From Croceivirga lutea (GTDB lineage Bacteria > Bacteroidota > Bacteroidia > Flavobacteriales > Flavobacteriaceae): DNA of 64,000 nt. The stretch is taken from the NCBI RefSeq assembly GCF_014235875.1, contig NZ_JACJUK010000006.1, positions 62,001-126,000 on the forward strand, in the 5' to 3' direction. Below the pieces are notes generated by a model. The model did not search any database. It was given only the letters and a program-made list of their open reading frames with translations, and was not told the DNA's origin. Every line of letters begins with the position of its first letter. The stretch's first letter is position 1. Of the stretch, positions 49,362 through 59,348 are shown piece by piece. Position numbers and translations under genes: made by a program.

Positions 49362-50102
49362 ATGAAAATATTCACTTTCACTTTTATTGGTTTGGCTTTT
49401 ACTTCAATGGGTATTTCACAAACTTTTGGTACTGTAACTTCAAGTCAAGTTTCTGGAACTTATGGAAATAGTGCGGCTATTTCATACCTATTAGGAGATG
49501 TATCATCTCAAAAAGATAAAAGATCTGAATTAAACTCTAATATCCAAGGTTCTGCTTATACAACTGATACGTTTCTATTTGGTAAATTATATTATAAGGA
49601 AAATTATGAATCAGATGTATATTATAGATACAACGCTTACGCCGAGGAAATTGAAATAAAAAGTATTAATGTACCTGAAGCACCTGTTAGTGGTTTAAGT
49701 AGAGACAAATCAATTGAATTAGTAACCTTAGATGGAAAAACATTTAGTTTTAAAACTTTTATAGACAAGCAAGGACTAACTCAAAACGGTTACCTGACCT
49801 TACTTTCTGATGGTGACTATAAACTTTACAAGCGAGTTGATGTAAAATATACTGAGGGTCAAAAAGCACAAAATTCATTTGTAAAAGCCATTCCACCAAG
49901 ATTTTCTCAATTTACTGAGTACTATTTAGAAGTGCCGGGTGTAAACAGAATAGATGAATTAGAAATTTCTAATAGAAAGCTTATTAAACTTTTACCAGCT
50001 GATAAAAAAGAGCTTGTAAAATCGTATTTGAAAGAAAATAAAATAAAGATTAAAGATGAAGCAGATGTAATTGCGATTCTTAAATGGATAGAACAGCAAT
50101 AA
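49362..50102 (+). CDS. Exported protein of unknown function
   Basis: The product is 246 residues and I do not recognise it. The N-terminus is a signal peptide (MKIFTFTFIGLAFTSMGISQ) with no lipobox Cys. The rest is soluble and basic, with strands in the middle (YYRYNAYAEEIEIKSI, GYLTLLSDGDYKLYKRVDV) and a helical Lys-rich tail ending IAILKWIEQQ. It is a single-gene unit with its own terminator. Periplasmic location is inferred. Confidence 0.7.
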   Translation: MKIFTFTFIGLAFTSMGISQTFGTVTSSQVSGTYGNSAAISYLLGDVSSQKDKRSELNSNIQGSAYTTDTFLFGKLYYKENYESDVYYRYNAYAEEIEIKSINVPEAPVSGLSRDKSIELVTLDGKTFSFKTFIDKQGLTQNGYLTLLSDGDYKLYKRVDVKYTEGQKAQNSFVKAIPPRFSQFTEYYLEVPGVNRIDELEISNRKLIKLLPADKKELVKSYLKENKIKIKDEADVIAILKWIEQQ

Positions 50103-50124
50103 CAAAGTATTCTTGATAATATTC

Positions 50125-50152
50125 AAAAGCACTCTAAACGAGTGCTTTTTTT
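50125..50152 (+). terminator. Terminator after the 49362 gene
   Basis: AAAAGCACTC (50125-50134) pairs perfectly with GAGTGCTTTT (50140-50149) around a 5-nt loop, continuing into T. It lies 18 bases before the rlmB start. Confidence 0.87.
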
Positions 50153-50169
50153 ATGTCTAAATTTGCCGC

Positions 50170-50907
50170 ATGAAAAACCAAAACGTCATTTACGGTATAA
50201 GAGCAATAATTGAGGCCGTTGAAGCAGAACAACCTATTAATAAAGTTTATTTACAAAAAGGTTTACAAGGTGAATTATTTCAACAGCTAGAAGGTATTTT
50301 ACGAAAAAATAAGGTGAGTACTTCTTATGTTCCGCATCAAAAATTGGATAAACTTTCATCTGGCAATCATCAAGGAGCGGTAGCCACAATATCTAGCATT
50401 GCTTTTCAAGACTTTGAGCCTGTAATTGAGTCTATTTTAGAAATTGAAGAAAAACCGATATTTCTTCTATTAGACCAAGTAACTGATGTAAGAAACTTTG
50501 GAGCAATAATTCGCACAGCAGAATGTACAGGTGTTCACGCTATTGTTGTTCCTAAAAGTGGTTCTGCACCTCTTAATGACATTGCTATTAAAACTTCGGC
50601 TGGGGCTGCCTTTAATATTCCTATCACAAAAGTTGACCATTTAAAAGATGCTGTTTACTACTTGCAATCAAGCGGTATTCAAATTGTAGCAGCTTCTGAA
50701 AAGGCTAAAAATAACCTGTACGATATTGACTTTACTATCCCTACAGCGATTATTATGGGTTCTGAAGAAAAAGGTATAAATCCTTCAACTTTAAAAATAG
50801 TTGACCATGAAATTAAGCTACCTATTTTAGGTCAAATAGAATCATTAAATGTTTCTGTTGCTTGTGGAGCAATTTTGTATGAAGCCGTTAGACAACGTCT
50901 TAATTAA
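50170..50907 (+). CDS. rlmB: TrmH-family rRNA 2'-O-methyltransferase (RlmB-like)
   Basis: The product is 245 residues. A short N-terminal substrate-binding domain (about 1-75, NVIYGIRAIIEAVEAEQPIN) precedes the knotted SPOUT domain. Its three motifs are LLDQVTDVRNFGAIIRTAEC, AIIMGSEEKGIN and LPILGQIESLNVSVACGAIL. RlmB methylates G2251 of 23S rRNA; a close relative with another rRNA or tRNA target is possible. Its stop overlaps that of the convergent rhomboid gene by four bases. Confidence 0.88.
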   Translation: MKNQNVIYGIRAIIEAVEAEQPINKVYLQKGLQGELFQQLEGILRKNKVSTSYVPHQKLDKLSSGNHQGAVATISSIAFQDFEPVIESILEIEEKPIFLLLDQVTDVRNFGAIIRTAECTGVHAIVVPKSGSAPLNDIAIKTSAGAAFNIPITKVDHLKDAVYYLQSSGIQIVAASEKAKNNLYDIDFTIPTAIIMGSEEKGINPSTLKIVDHEIKLPILGQIESLNVSVACGAILYEAVRQRLN

Positions 50908-51647
50908 TTGTCTAAGTCTTCATTTTTTTTGTAATGATATTTAATTTCAACCTCAGGGTTATTTAAAGTTTCTTCATTTAGAGGAAGATTAGGAATAAAA
51001 TTACCTTCTTCATCAAAATGTTTCATAAACTCATCATCTTTATCATTAAAATCATCTTTTTCCCAAGCGTATTTTGGTATCTCTGGTAATTCGGTTTTAT
51101 ATATAAGTGCTAAAAGTAGTCCCGTAACAAAACCACCTAAATGACCTTCCCAAGAAATACCTTCCTCTATAGGAAATATATACCAAATCATGCTTCCATA
51201 AATAAAAACTACACTTAACGAAAGTGCTATTAATCTAAAATGTTTTGTTAGCACACCTTTAAAGAAAATAAAACTAACCAATACATAAATTAACCCACTA
51301 GCGCCAATGTGGAAAGAAGGTCTGCCTATTATCCAAGTACTAATACCAGACAGCAAAACACCTAGTAGTAACACCCTCCAAGCTATAGGTTTATAAAAAT
51401 AAAACAGTGCTGCTGACAAAACCATGAATGGTATAGTATTGTTATATAAATGCTCTAGAGAACCATGAATAAACGGACTGAATACTACGCCTTTTAAGCC
51501 GGATAAATTTCTTGGATAAACACCCCAGCTATTTAAATTAAACCCATATTTTATTTCAAACCAATAAACAACCCACAGTAACAATGCACCAAAAAAAGGA
51601 ACATAAACAACGGTATTGGTAAACTTAAAATTGGTATTCTCATTCAT
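50904..51647 (-). CDS. Rhomboid-family intramembrane serine protease
   Basis: The product is 247 residues with about six membrane helices and a polar C-terminal tail. SPFIHGSLEHLYNNTIPFM carries the HxxxN oxyanion-helper region. The nucleophile Ser is in FHIGASGLIYV and the catalytic His is in EGHLGGFVTGLLLA. The ATG at 51647 (MNENTNFK) is preferred; an in-frame TTG at 51677 overlaps a -7-like sequence and would fall outside the transcript. The substrate is unknown. Confidence 0.88.
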   Translation of the reverse strand: MNENTNFKFTNTVVYVPFFGALLLWVVYWFEIKYGFNLNSWGVYPRNLSGLKGVVFSPFIHGSLEHLYNNTIPFMVLSAALFYFYKPIAWRVLLLGVLLSGISTWIIGRPSFHIGASGLIYVLVSFIFFKGVLTKHFRLIALSLSVVFIYGSMIWYIFPIEEGISWEGHLGGFVTGLLLALIYKTELPEIPKYAWEKDDFNDKDDEFMKHFDEEGNFIPNLPLNEETLNNPEVEIKYHYKKNEDLDN

Positions 51648-51741
51648 ACACCACTGCAATTTCAATTTACTTGCCAAACTATAATAACGGTTAAATTGTC
51701 ATCTTTTTACACAAACAAATTATACTTTCTATTTTTACAGA

Positions 51742-53019
51742 ATGAACGCTCCACTTGCAGAACGAATTCGCCCTAAATCTCTTGAGGAATATATAGGACA
51801 ACAACATTTAGTAGGACCAACAGGTTCACTTACTACTCAGATTAAATCTGGAGTAATACCTTCCTTATTATTTTGGGGACCTCCTGGAACAGGTAAAACT
51901 ACCCTTGCAAATATAATTGCCACTGAGAGTGATAGACCGTTTTTTACATTAAGCGCTATAAGTAGCGGAGTTAAAGATGTTAGAGAGGTAATAGAAAAAT
52001 CAAAACAAAGTGGCGGGTTATTTACTTCTAAAAATCCTATTCTTTTTATTGATGAAATACATAGATTTAGCAAATCTCAACAAGACTCGTTGCTTGGAGC
52101 TGTTGAGAAAGGATGGGTTACCTTAATAGGTGCAACTACTGAAAATCCGAGTTTTGAAGTTATTCCGGCCCTACTCTCTCGATGCCAAGTTTACATATTA
52201 AAACCATTTGATAAAGACACTCTAATAGCTCTTTTAAAGCGTGCTATTACAACAGATGTTCTTCTTAAAAAGAAGAAAATTGAATTAAAAGAAACGGAAG
52301 CCCTACTGCGTTTATCTGGGGGAGATGGAAGAAAGCTTCTTAATATTTTTGAACTTGTTGTTACTTCTGAAAGTACTGACACTATTATGATTACCAACGA
52401 TATGGTTATGCAGAAAGTTCAGAAAAACACTGTTTTGTATGATAAGACAGGGGAGCAACATTATGATATTGTATCAGCTTTTATAAAATCTATAAGAGGT
52501 AGTGACCCTAATGCAGCGGTTTACTGGCTTGCTAGAATGATAGAAGGTGGTGAAGATGTAAAATTTATTGCACGCAGAATGGTGATTCTTGCTTCAGAAG
52601 ATATTGGAAATGCCAATCCGACCGCGCTAGTTTTAGCAAATACTACCTTTGAGGCAGTAACCACTATTGGATATCCTGAATCTAGAATTATTTTAAGTCA
52701 GTGCGCAACTTACCTAGCCAGTTCTCCCAAGAGTAATGCAAGTTATTTAGCCATTGGTAAAGCTCAAAAAGTAGTACAAGAATCTGGTGATTTATCTGTG
52801 CCATTAGCTATACGTAATGCTCCCACAAAACTTATGAAAGACCTTGGCTACGGCAGTGGTTATGCATATGCGCATGACCATAAAGATAATTTTGCAAAAA
52901 TGGAATTTTTACCTGAGGAAATTAGAGGAACTACGTTTTATAAACCAGGTGAAAATCCTAGAGAAAATGCTATGCGAGACTTTTTAAAAAAACGTTGGAA
53001 AGACAAGTATGATTTCTAA
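51742..53019 (+). CDS. rarA: Replication-associated recombination protein A (MgsA/RarA ATPase)
   Basis: The product is 425 residues of an AAA+ clamp-loader-like ATPase acting at stalled replication forks. It has [20 protein letters not shown], Walker [13 protein letters not shown], Walker [16 protein letters not shown], and sensor 1 [19 protein letters not shown]. The C-terminal tetramerisation part shows [20 protein letters not shown]. It overlaps the convergent gene at 53016 by four bases. Confidence 0.95.
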   Translation: MNAPLAERIRPKSLEEYIGQQHLVGPTGSLTTQIKSGVIPSLLFWGPPGTGKTTLANIIATESDRPFFTLSAISSGVKDVREVIEKSKQSGGLFTSKNPILFIDEIHRFSKSQQDSLLGAVEKGWVTLIGATTENPSFEVIPALLSRCQVYILKPFDKDTLIALLKRAITTDVLLKKKKIELKETEALLRLSGGDGRKLLNIFELVVTSESTDTIMITNDMVMQKVQKNTVLYDKTGEQHYDIVSAFIKSIRGSDPNAAVYWLARMIEGGEDVKFIARRMVILASEDIGNANPTALVLANTTFEAVTTIGYPESRIILSQCATYLASSPKSNASYLAIGKAQKVVQESGDLSVPLAIRNAPTKLMKDLGYGSGYAYAHDHKDNFAKMEFLPEEIRGTTFYKPGENPRENAMRDFLKKRWKDKYDF

Positions 53020-53930
53020 AATTTAATAATGAGCTCTTCCAATTTTTTGCCATCTTCAGCATTAAGCTCAACAAACCATTTACCATCTTTTTTAAATACT
53101 AAACCTGAAGTTTTATCTACAGATTCAGCCAAAAATACATCTGGTACCGATGTTTTTGTTAATTGATACATCACTTTTGGCGTAGTATCTACTAATTGAT
53201 AACCATTAGTTGTTGGTTGGGCATATAATGTTGAGACCATCATTTTATCTGTCATACCCTCCATTTTCTTTACTGCCATATCTGTATTCTCCCCCATAAT
53301 CATATCTGGTGAAGTCTCGGTTGCTGGTTGCTCTTTTTTAGAAGCAAGAGCAGATTCTTCAATTTCTTCAGTAACATCTTCTTCTGCAGATACTACGACA
53401 GCTTCTGTAATTTCTTCCGTTTTTTCAACTTTTGGTACTGGCATTTGCTTAACATCATCCTTAAAATTCAAAGTAACACTAGTTGCGTCATCTTCACTAG
53501 TTGATTGGTTATAGCTATATTCTATTTTTTTAATTGGAGTTAAAGCTGCCGAAAGTGCTTTTTGATAGGAAGAAACGTATTCTTTTTCTTTACTCTTACC
53601 TGTTATTGTTCTATATATTTCATTGCCTTTACAATCTTTAAAAACAACTGTAGTTTTTGTAGTAAATAAAGAGGAGTCATCAATTAAATCTATAAACAAC
53701 CCCAAACAGTTATTAGCAGCCAAATCTTCTGGAAGATTAGTATCATAAGTAGCCTGGTAACCATTAGTAGTAAAAAAGTGTTTAATGTAGGTACTGGTTT
53801 TGTACTCATTTTGATTTTTAAACGCGTCAAACTTAACTGGTACAACTATATATTTATAACTATTAAACTGTGCAACGGTATTACTAATTACAGTAAAAAA
53901 AAGTACGACTACTAAAAGGTTCTTTATCAT
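53016..53930 (-). CDS. Exported protein of unknown function, third gene of an envelope operon
   Basis: The product is 304 residues and I do not recognise it. A signal peptide (MIKNLLVVVLFFTVISNTVA) is followed by a conserved-looking domain to about residue 145 (YKYIVVPVKFDAFKNQNEYK, VVFKDCKGNEIYRTITGKSK). An acidic, low-complexity linker (about 165-215, rich in Glu and Val) and a C-terminal beta-rich segment (YQLVDTTPKVMYQLTKTSVP) come after. The linker suggests a periplasmic spacer between two globular parts. It lies 12 bp after the beta-barrel gene. Confidence 0.7.
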   Translation of the reverse strand: MIKNLLVVVLFFTVISNTVAQFNSYKYIVVPVKFDAFKNQNEYKTSTYIKHFFTTNGYQATYDTNLPEDLAANNCLGLFIDLIDDSSLFTTKTTVVFKDCKGNEIYRTITGKSKEKEYVSSYQKALSAALTPIKKIEYSYNQSTSEDDATSVTLNFKDDVKQMPVPKVEKTEEITEAVVVSAEEDVTEEIEESALASKKEQPATETSPDMIMGENTDMAVKKMEGMTDKMMVSTLYAQPTTNGYQLVDTTPKVMYQLTKTSVPDVFLAESVDKTSGLVFKKDGKWFVELNAEDGKKLEELIIKF

Positions 53931-53942
53931 GTTTCTTGAGAA

Positions 53943-55388
53943 TCAATAATTGTTCCAAGATATGATATTAAGCCCAAACTGAAAAGATGCAAACTGACTG
54001 TCTGTAATATTCCTGTAAGCCAATAAATTATCTCCGAGCACAAATAAATTTACAGGCCCAAATTGAAAGTTTAACCCGAGGCCAATATTAGATAATGTAT
54101 ATTTATCTACACTATAGGTAGTTTTTAAGGCCAAAACATTTCCTATTCTTCTTTGATAAAAACCTGTAAGAGCAAGGTACGGTCCCCTTGGCCTATACAT
54201 TGCAAATAATTGTGCACCAGCTGCATTTACATAGTCTAAATCATTTGTTCTAGGTACCATATTAGTGCTACACTCACAAGATTTTGTGCTAAATCCTCTT
54301 TCTCCCCAATTGTGCCTAATTGAAGCATTAATTTTTGTTGGTCTTAAGGATATGTAAGAATTGGTATTAGTTTCAAATGGGATTAAGGTTTCAATTTCAT
54401 CCACCAAATCTTGCCAAAATTCAGTAGTAGTATTTTGTAAGTCTTCTGGTAATCTTATCTCAATGCCTTCATTAATTGCCGCACCATTGAGGGTATAGTT
54501 TTTTACATCATTTGAATGATAAATAAACCCTACGTCTTGTATACTACCTGTAATAAAGGTTTGTTGATTAAGACTATAGGTGAAGCCAGCATCAAAACCT
54601 AAACCTAAATTACCACCTAATAATGCTCTTTTTAAAATATGGCCTGGCATTTCTTCTGTAGTAGCATCACTAGAAAATACATCGAATAATGATTCTATGC
54701 CCGATGTTCTAACCTGTATATCTGCAACCAGCGTATTTCTGAGAATATTATTTTCACCTTCGGTTGTTACAAAATAACCGCTATTTCTTGTAGATTTAAT
54801 TTCGAAAACACTAGAATACAACTTTGCGCGAGCACCAATTTGCCATTTGGCGTTTACTTTCTTATTAATGCCAAAATGAAACACCCCTACCCCTTCTCCG
54901 CGAGCTGCGATATGATTTAAATCAAACCTTCTACCTAATGCATTGGCGTTACCGTCAAAAGTTAGCTGCGCAATATCTTGAGGCCAATACCCTAAAAGAT
55001 AGCCTTCACCATACAATCCAAAAGAATAATAGTTATTTGGATTATTCTTACCTCTAAAACCACCATACAACACATCGTAAAACTGGCCAACACTTACATC
55101 ATCTCTAAAATTCATTCCGTAAATAACCTCATCAGCAAACTTGGTGGTAAAGTCTACACCATCATCAGCTAACAAATCTGCAGCACTTACGCCACTAGAA
55201 CCTGCATAGAATGAAATTCTTGAAAGTGCTGGAAAACCAACGTGCCAATTTTGTGGGGTTTTAACGCCGGGGTTTAAAAGTAAACTGTGAGGTATCTCAT
55301 ACAAATCGTATAACAATTGCTGTTTTTGAGCACACACAGTTGCCACACCGTGCAGTATGCAAATAAAAACTAAGGCTACTTTCTTCAT
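53943..55388 (-). CDS. Probable outer-membrane beta-barrel protein (DUF5723-like)
   Basis: The product is 481 residues. The signal peptide ends in ATVCAQ. The first mature segment (LLYDLYEIPHSLLLNPGVKT) and the repeated amphipathic strands (YYSFGLYGEGYLLGYWP, VGVFHFGINKKVNAKWQIGA, RGPYLALTGFYQRRIGNVLA) point to a barrel of the DUF5723 or PorP/SprF-like kind; I prefer DUF5723. PorP/SprF proteins serve type IX secretion, but nothing else of that system is here. It overlaps the upstream lipoprotein gene by four bases (ATGA). Confidence 0.65.
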   Translation of the reverse strand: MKKVALVFICILHGVATVCAQKQQLLYDLYEIPHSLLLNPGVKTPQNWHVGFPALSRISFYAGSSGVSAADLLADDGVDFTTKFADEVIYGMNFRDDVSVGQFYDVLYGGFRGKNNPNNYYSFGLYGEGYLLGYWPQDIAQLTFDGNANALGRRFDLNHIAARGEGVGVFHFGINKKVNAKWQIGARAKLYSSVFEIKSTRNSGYFVTTEGENNILRNTLVADIQVRTSGIESLFDVFSSDATTEEMPGHILKRALLGGNLGLGFDAGFTYSLNQQTFITGSIQDVGFIYHSNDVKNYTLNGAAINEGIEIRLPEDLQNTTTEFWQDLVDEIETLIPFETNTNSYISLRPTKINASIRHNWGERGFSTKSCECSTNMVPRTNDLDYVNAAGAQLFAMYRPRGPYLALTGFYQRRIGNVLALKTTYSVDKYTLSNIGLGLNFQFGPVNLFVLGDNLLAYRNITDSQFASFQFGLNIISWNNY

Positions 55389-55936
55389 CGTATTTTTATC
55401 CTAAAAGCAGCACTAGATTTTAAAATTATTTTTGGATTCTCTTGCGTAGAGGTACTGGTACCATCACCTAGGTTTATACCATTAACTCGTATTTGTGAAG
55501 TATTTCTAAGTATTTGAATACTCTTACCGCCATTACCGTAGGCTACCTGAATCTCTGTTTCTGGAGCAGGGTTTGCCTCAATAGAAAATTGTTCTGAGTC
55601 TAGTGTATTGCCAGATGCATCGAAAAACTCTATTTGTAATTCAATGGCCTTGCTTGTGGTGTTACTAATTTGATATGTGATAATTCCATCTAAAACTTTA
55701 TCATTTATAAACGATTCTGAAAAAGCTTCAAAAACAAATTGCTCTGAATAAAAACCACCAGTACCCGCTAGATTTATTACTTCTTCTGTAGATTCAAAAT
55801 AAAATATGCTCGAGGCCACAGTGGGTTCTATGGCTAAATCATCTGCCTGATTTACATTTAAATCTTCTGAACATGAAACAAAAGTCAATACTATGACCAT
55901 TAACAAAGTATAATATGTTCTCATGTTTTTAAGCAT
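55385..55936 (-). CDS. Small lipoprotein of unknown function, first gene of the envelope operon
   Basis: The product is 183 residues. A signal peptide with lipobox LTFVSC predicts a lipid-anchored protein. The body looks like a single beta-sandwich (IIYTYQ-type strands: GIITYQISNTTSKAIELQIE, SIQILRNTSQIRVNGINLGD). I cannot name the family. An in-frame ATG at 55924 (MRTYYTLL) is an equally good start. It is translationally coupled to the barrel gene, so the pair likely works together at the outer membrane. Confidence 0.7.
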   Translation of the reverse strand: MLKNMRTYYTLLMVIVLTFVSCSEDLNVNQADDLAIEPTVASSIFYFESTEEVINLAGTGGFYSEQFVFEAFSESFINDKVLDGIITYQISNTTSKAIELQIEFFDASGNTLDSEQFSIEANPAPETEIQVAYGNGGKSIQILRNTSQIRVNGINLGDGTSTSTQENPKIILKSSAAFRIKIR

Positions 55937-55982
55937 CTTACTACTTTATAACACTTTAAACAAAGTGTACCCTACTATAACT

Positions 55983-56672
55983 TTATAAATATTGATTTAT
56001 TTCGCTCAAATGCATTATAATTGGAGCGTGTTCATGATTTTCTTCATTATTGGTATTGTAATGAATGGCTTTCATACCAACCCGCTGAGCACCAAGAACA
56101 TCTGCCTCTAAATTATCACCTATCATCACTGATTTTGTTGGTGAAGCATTTGCGGCTTCTATTGCTGTATTAAATATTAAAGGATTAGGTTTTTTTACAC
56201 CGGCGGTTTCAGAATCCATCACTACATTAAAGTAATCTGACAACCCTGAGTTTTTTAATTTTCTTCCTTGAATTTCTCGAAACCCGTTAGTTATAATGTG
56301 TAATCGATAATTCTTTCTTAAATACGATAGAATTTCAAAGGAATGCGGCATTAGATTTTCGTAAAACGATAAGTTATCAATATACGCATCTGAAAGACTA
56401 TTTATAGTAGCATCTTCTACAAAAACTTCAAGCCTATCAAAGGTTTGTTTTAATCGTTGGTACCGTAAGTCTTCTTTGTTTATTTTTTCTTCTCTGTAAA
56501 GTTTCCAAAAAGAAGCATTTAACGGCTCGTATATATTGATAAAATCTTGTATAGAAACAGTTACATCATGAGCTGGTAGTATTTTTTCAAATGTAAGTTT
56601 TGAGTTGGTATTAAAATCCCACAACGTATGATCTAAGTCAAAAAAAACATCAGTAACTTCACCTTTATACAT
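55983..56672 (-). CDS. HAD-family YjjG-type nucleotidase/phosphatase
   Basis: The product is 229 residues. HAD motif I is FFDLDHTLWDF with D12 and D14, motif II is LHIITNGF, motif III is the Lys of GVKKPNPLIF, and motif IV is MIGDNLEADVLGA. Overall it matches YjjG, which removes phosphate from non-canonical pyrimidine nucleotides (house-cleaning). The first eight bases overlap the end of the deacetylase-like gene, so the two form an operon. Confidence 0.85.
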   Translation of the reverse strand: MYKGEVTDVFFDLDHTLWDFNTNSKLTFEKILPAHDVTVSIQDFINIYEPLNASFWKLYREEKINKEDLRYQRLKQTFDRLEVFVEDATINSLSDAYIDNLSFYENLMPHSFEILSYLRKNYRLHIITNGFREIQGRKLKNSGLSDYFNVVMDSETAGVKKPNPLIFNTAIEAANASPTKSVMIGDNLEADVLGAQRVGMKAIHYNTNNEENHEHAPIIMHLSEINQYL

Positions 56673-57960
56673 AATAACGTCTTAACAATTTTTGGTACAA
56701 ATCTAACCAGTTTAATCGATGCTTTTTTCCAAAAAGTTCATTTGAAAATACTATGGTAAATGTTCCGTTAAGTTTTTTTACTTCTCTATAAATATCATCT
56801 AATTTGTCAAAGACTTGTTGCTGTTGTTTGTAGTTGACCAAACTATAATCAAACAAAACAAAAGGATGCACTTTTAAGGGTTGTTGCATTTCTAAATTAA
56901 TGTCATAGAAAAAATGAGATGTGCAAGTTCCTGCTCTAAAACCTATTTGATGCGTATAGCCCATACTATAATCATCTGTTATTTCGAGGGTTATTAGCTT
57001 TCTGTACGAATCTGGCACGTTTACTTTATTGTAGCGCAAACGCACGCTATTAACAGGCCTTTTTATTAAATTGGATAATTGTTCTTTTTCTTTTTTTAGC
57101 ACTTCTGAGTCATATGCAGACTGATATGATGCACTTAATCCAACTTTACTATAATCTGCAATAGACTTTATTAGATGTCTAAACTTGTTTTTAAAAATAG
57201 ACACATTTTTATCGTGTCTACTATAGGCCGCAAACTGAAAAAAGAAATAGCTTTTCACCTTAAACTTTTGATGTAGCTCTAGTAGTTCTGCATAATTATT
57301 ATAAGGATCCTTTTCGGGGTTAACCCATGTAGCAATTCTTTTTACTATGCTTGAAAACTTAAATCTACTTGCATCTATTGCTAGCCCTCCAATATTTCTA
57401 AATACCCCTCTATGAGCGTAACAATGAGATGTTGTTACGTTGATTATAGATTGAAATTGAAATTTTCGTTGTTTTGAAACCAATTCTGGAAACCTTTCTT
57501 TTAGTAATCCTAAAAATTTAAATGCCCATAAATCAACTAAAGGCCTGTGTAAAATACTTTCTTTGTAAAGAAAACTAGATTTTGCAGGAAATCTTCCTAC
57601 CTCATCTTTTACGTGTGGTAAATATTCCTCGTATCTAGATAACAAATAAAAACTCGCAGAAAAAATATCAAACGGGATTACACTCTGTTCTCCCGCTCCA
57701 AAAAAACAAGGTAATTCATCCCATTCTTGAATTTTTATGGCTATATCGTTAATGCCCTGTTCAAATAGCAAATCGTTACTTCTAATGAAAAACTCATTTT
57801 GTAGCGGCTGTTTGGTATAGGTGATTTTAGGACCACTGTGTTTAATAAAATCTTCAACCTTAGTTGCAAAGCTATGTTCAATACCTAATATTTCACCAAA
57901 CATTTGACGCATGGTGTAAGTAAAACGTTTGGTTATTTTGTGCGTATATATAAGTAACAT
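56665..57960 (-). CDS. Polysaccharide deacetylase-family-like protein
   Basis: The product is 431 residues and cytoplasmic by sequence. The N-terminal 190 residues (IPFDIFSASFYLLSRYEEYL, ILHRPLVDLWAFKFLGLLKE) match a group found before deacetylase-like NodB domains in Bacteroidota. The C-terminal half has SYFFFQFAAYSRHDKN, VGLSASYQSAYDS and RAGTCTSHFFYDI, a divergent deacetylase barrel in which the usual metal-binding Asp and His residues are not obvious. Activity is therefore uncertain; cell-wall or capsule modification is the usual guess. Confidence 0.65.
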   Translation of the reverse strand: MLLIYTHKITKRFTYTMRQMFGEILGIEHSFATKVEDFIKHSGPKITYTKQPLQNEFFIRSNDLLFEQGINDIAIKIQEWDELPCFFGAGEQSVIPFDIFSASFYLLSRYEEYLPHVKDEVGRFPAKSSFLYKESILHRPLVDLWAFKFLGLLKERFPELVSKQRKFQFQSIINVTTSHCYAHRGVFRNIGGLAIDASRFKFSSIVKRIATWVNPEKDPYNNYAELLELHQKFKVKSYFFFQFAAYSRHDKNVSIFKNKFRHLIKSIADYSKVGLSASYQSAYDSEVLKKEKEQLSNLIKRPVNSVRLRYNKVNVPDSYRKLITLEITDDYSMGYTHQIGFRAGTCTSHFFYDINLEMQQPLKVHPFVLFDYSLVNYKQQQQVFDKLDDIYREVKKLNGTFTIVFSNELFGKKHRLNWLDLYQKLLRRYYV

Positions 57961-58026
57961 AGCTCGTTAAATTTCAAAATTACGAATACCCTAGATATTG
58001 CTTTTTTTTGAAGACTAGGCTTGCTT

Positions 58027-58725
58027 TTAAAGATAACCTTCATCAGCAAAACTCAAATAGGCATTTTGAGTAATGATTAAATGGTCTAGAACTTTTACAT
58101 CTAAAACATCTGCAGCTTGTTTTAACTTCTGAGTTAATTGCTTGTCGGCCGAGCTAGGTTTTAAGGTGCCTGACGGATGATTATGTGCCAAAATTAAACC
58201 AACAGCACCTTGTTCTAAAGTATTTTTCATCACCAATCTAACATCAACTAATGTACCTGTAATGCCCCCTTTAGAAAGTTGTTCTTTAAAGAGAACCTTA
58301 TTTGCATTGTTTAAGTAAATTATCCAAAACTCTTCATGTGGTAGTTCCCCTAAAATTGGTTGAAGTAATTCAAAAACATCTTTACTACTGGTAATCTTAC
58401 TAATTATGGTAGCTTCTTCTCCTCTTCTACGCCTACCTATCTCAAGGGCTGCGGCAATACTTACAGCTTTGGCTTCACCTATACCCTTAAACTGCATTAA
58501 TTGTTTTACGCTTAGTTTTCCTAATTCGTTCAAATTATTATTTGCTGAAGCCAAAATTCTTTTACTTAAATCAACTGCACTTTCTGCTCTGCTTCCTGAA
58601 CCTATTAGAATAGCAATTAATTCAGCATCAGATAAAACAGACCTTCCTTTTTGCAATAGCTTCTCGCGAGGTTTATCGTCATCTGACCAATTTTTTATAG
58701 AAAATGAGGTTTGTGTGTTTTGCAT
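58027..58725 (-). CDS. radC: RadC-family JAB-domain protein
   Basis: The product is 232 residues. The N-terminal helix-hairpin-helix region (KLSVKQLMQFKGIGEAKAVS) is followed by the JAB/MPN domain with the metal motif LAHNHPSGTLKPSSADKQLT. Despite its name, a direct DNA-repair role is doubted and the function is unknown; JAB domains bind zinc and often act as peptidases. It is a single gene, divergent from the DUF1569 gene. Confidence 0.92.
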   Translation of the reverse strand: MQNTQTSFSIKNWSDDDKPREKLLQKGRSVLSDAELIAILIGSGSRAESAVDLSKRILASANNNLNELGKLSVKQLMQFKGIGEAKAVSIAAALEIGRRRRGEEATIISKITSSKDVFELLQPILGELPHEEFWIIYLNNANKVLFKEQLSKGGITGTLVDVRLVMKNTLEQGAVGLILAHNHPSGTLKPSSADKQLTQKLKQAADVLDVKVLDHLIITQNAYLSFADEGYL

Positions 58726-58820
58726 GTTTTAAAGATAACCCGATTTTATTTTTTTACGCTTTAAACCTTTTTATCGAATTTTAAAATCTACTTATTGTAA
58801 TTTTATACAAAGCCTTTTTT

Positions 58821-59264
58821 ATGAAATCTATTTTTAATGATGCTGATTACGATACTCTCGTAAAAAGACTACACAAACTAACTCCAGAATCTGAAAGACA
58901 ATGGGGTAAAATGAGTGTTGGTCAAATGCTATGGCATTGCCAATTTCCCTTAAAAATTGCAATTGAAAATAAAGACCAAGGCATTAAGGGAAATCCATTA
59001 ATTCGTTGGTTTTTTAAAAAATCGCTTTACAGCGACAAACCTTGGCGTAAAAATCTACCTACAGCACCACAGTTAAAGGCAACTGAAGAAAAAGATTTTA
59101 AACCTGAATTTGATGTATTACTTTCTCTAGTTGAAGAATGTCATGCTAAGAAAAAAAGAGATAAATGGAATCCGCATCCGCTATTTGGTCATTTTACTCA
59201 CGACCAATGGGGCCAACTTGAGTATAAACACCTAGATCATCATCTAAAACAATTTGGCGTATAA
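58821..59264 (+). CDS. DUF1569 (DinB-like) protein
   Basis: The product is 147 residues. The segments WGKMSVGQMLWHCQFPL, NPLIRWFFKKSLYSDKPWRK and HPLFGHFTHDQWGQLEYKHL with the final DHHLKQFGV match DUF1569, a four-helix DinB/YfiT-like fold. The His residues (WHC, GHF, HLDHH) are those that bind metal in the superfamily. The substrate is unknown; thiol transfer is the role of some relatives. Confidence 0.82.
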   Translation: MKSIFNDADYDTLVKRLHKLTPESERQWGKMSVGQMLWHCQFPLKIAIENKDQGIKGNPLIRWFFKKSLYSDKPWRKNLPTAPQLKATEEKDFKPEFDVLLSLVEECHAKKKRDKWNPHPLFGHFTHDQWGQLEYKHLDHHLKQFGV

Positions 59265-59348
59265 TTACTCGTAATATTTATCTGAACTATAAAGTTTTTA
59301 GACTATAGATAATTGTATTTTAAAGGGTTATCAAAATACAGATAGGTT

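Noticed and set aside
53943-55388. Calling the barrel gene a type IX secretion PorP/SprF protein
   Set aside because: The characteristic PorP/SprF N-terminal motif is not clear and no other secretion or gliding gene is nearby.
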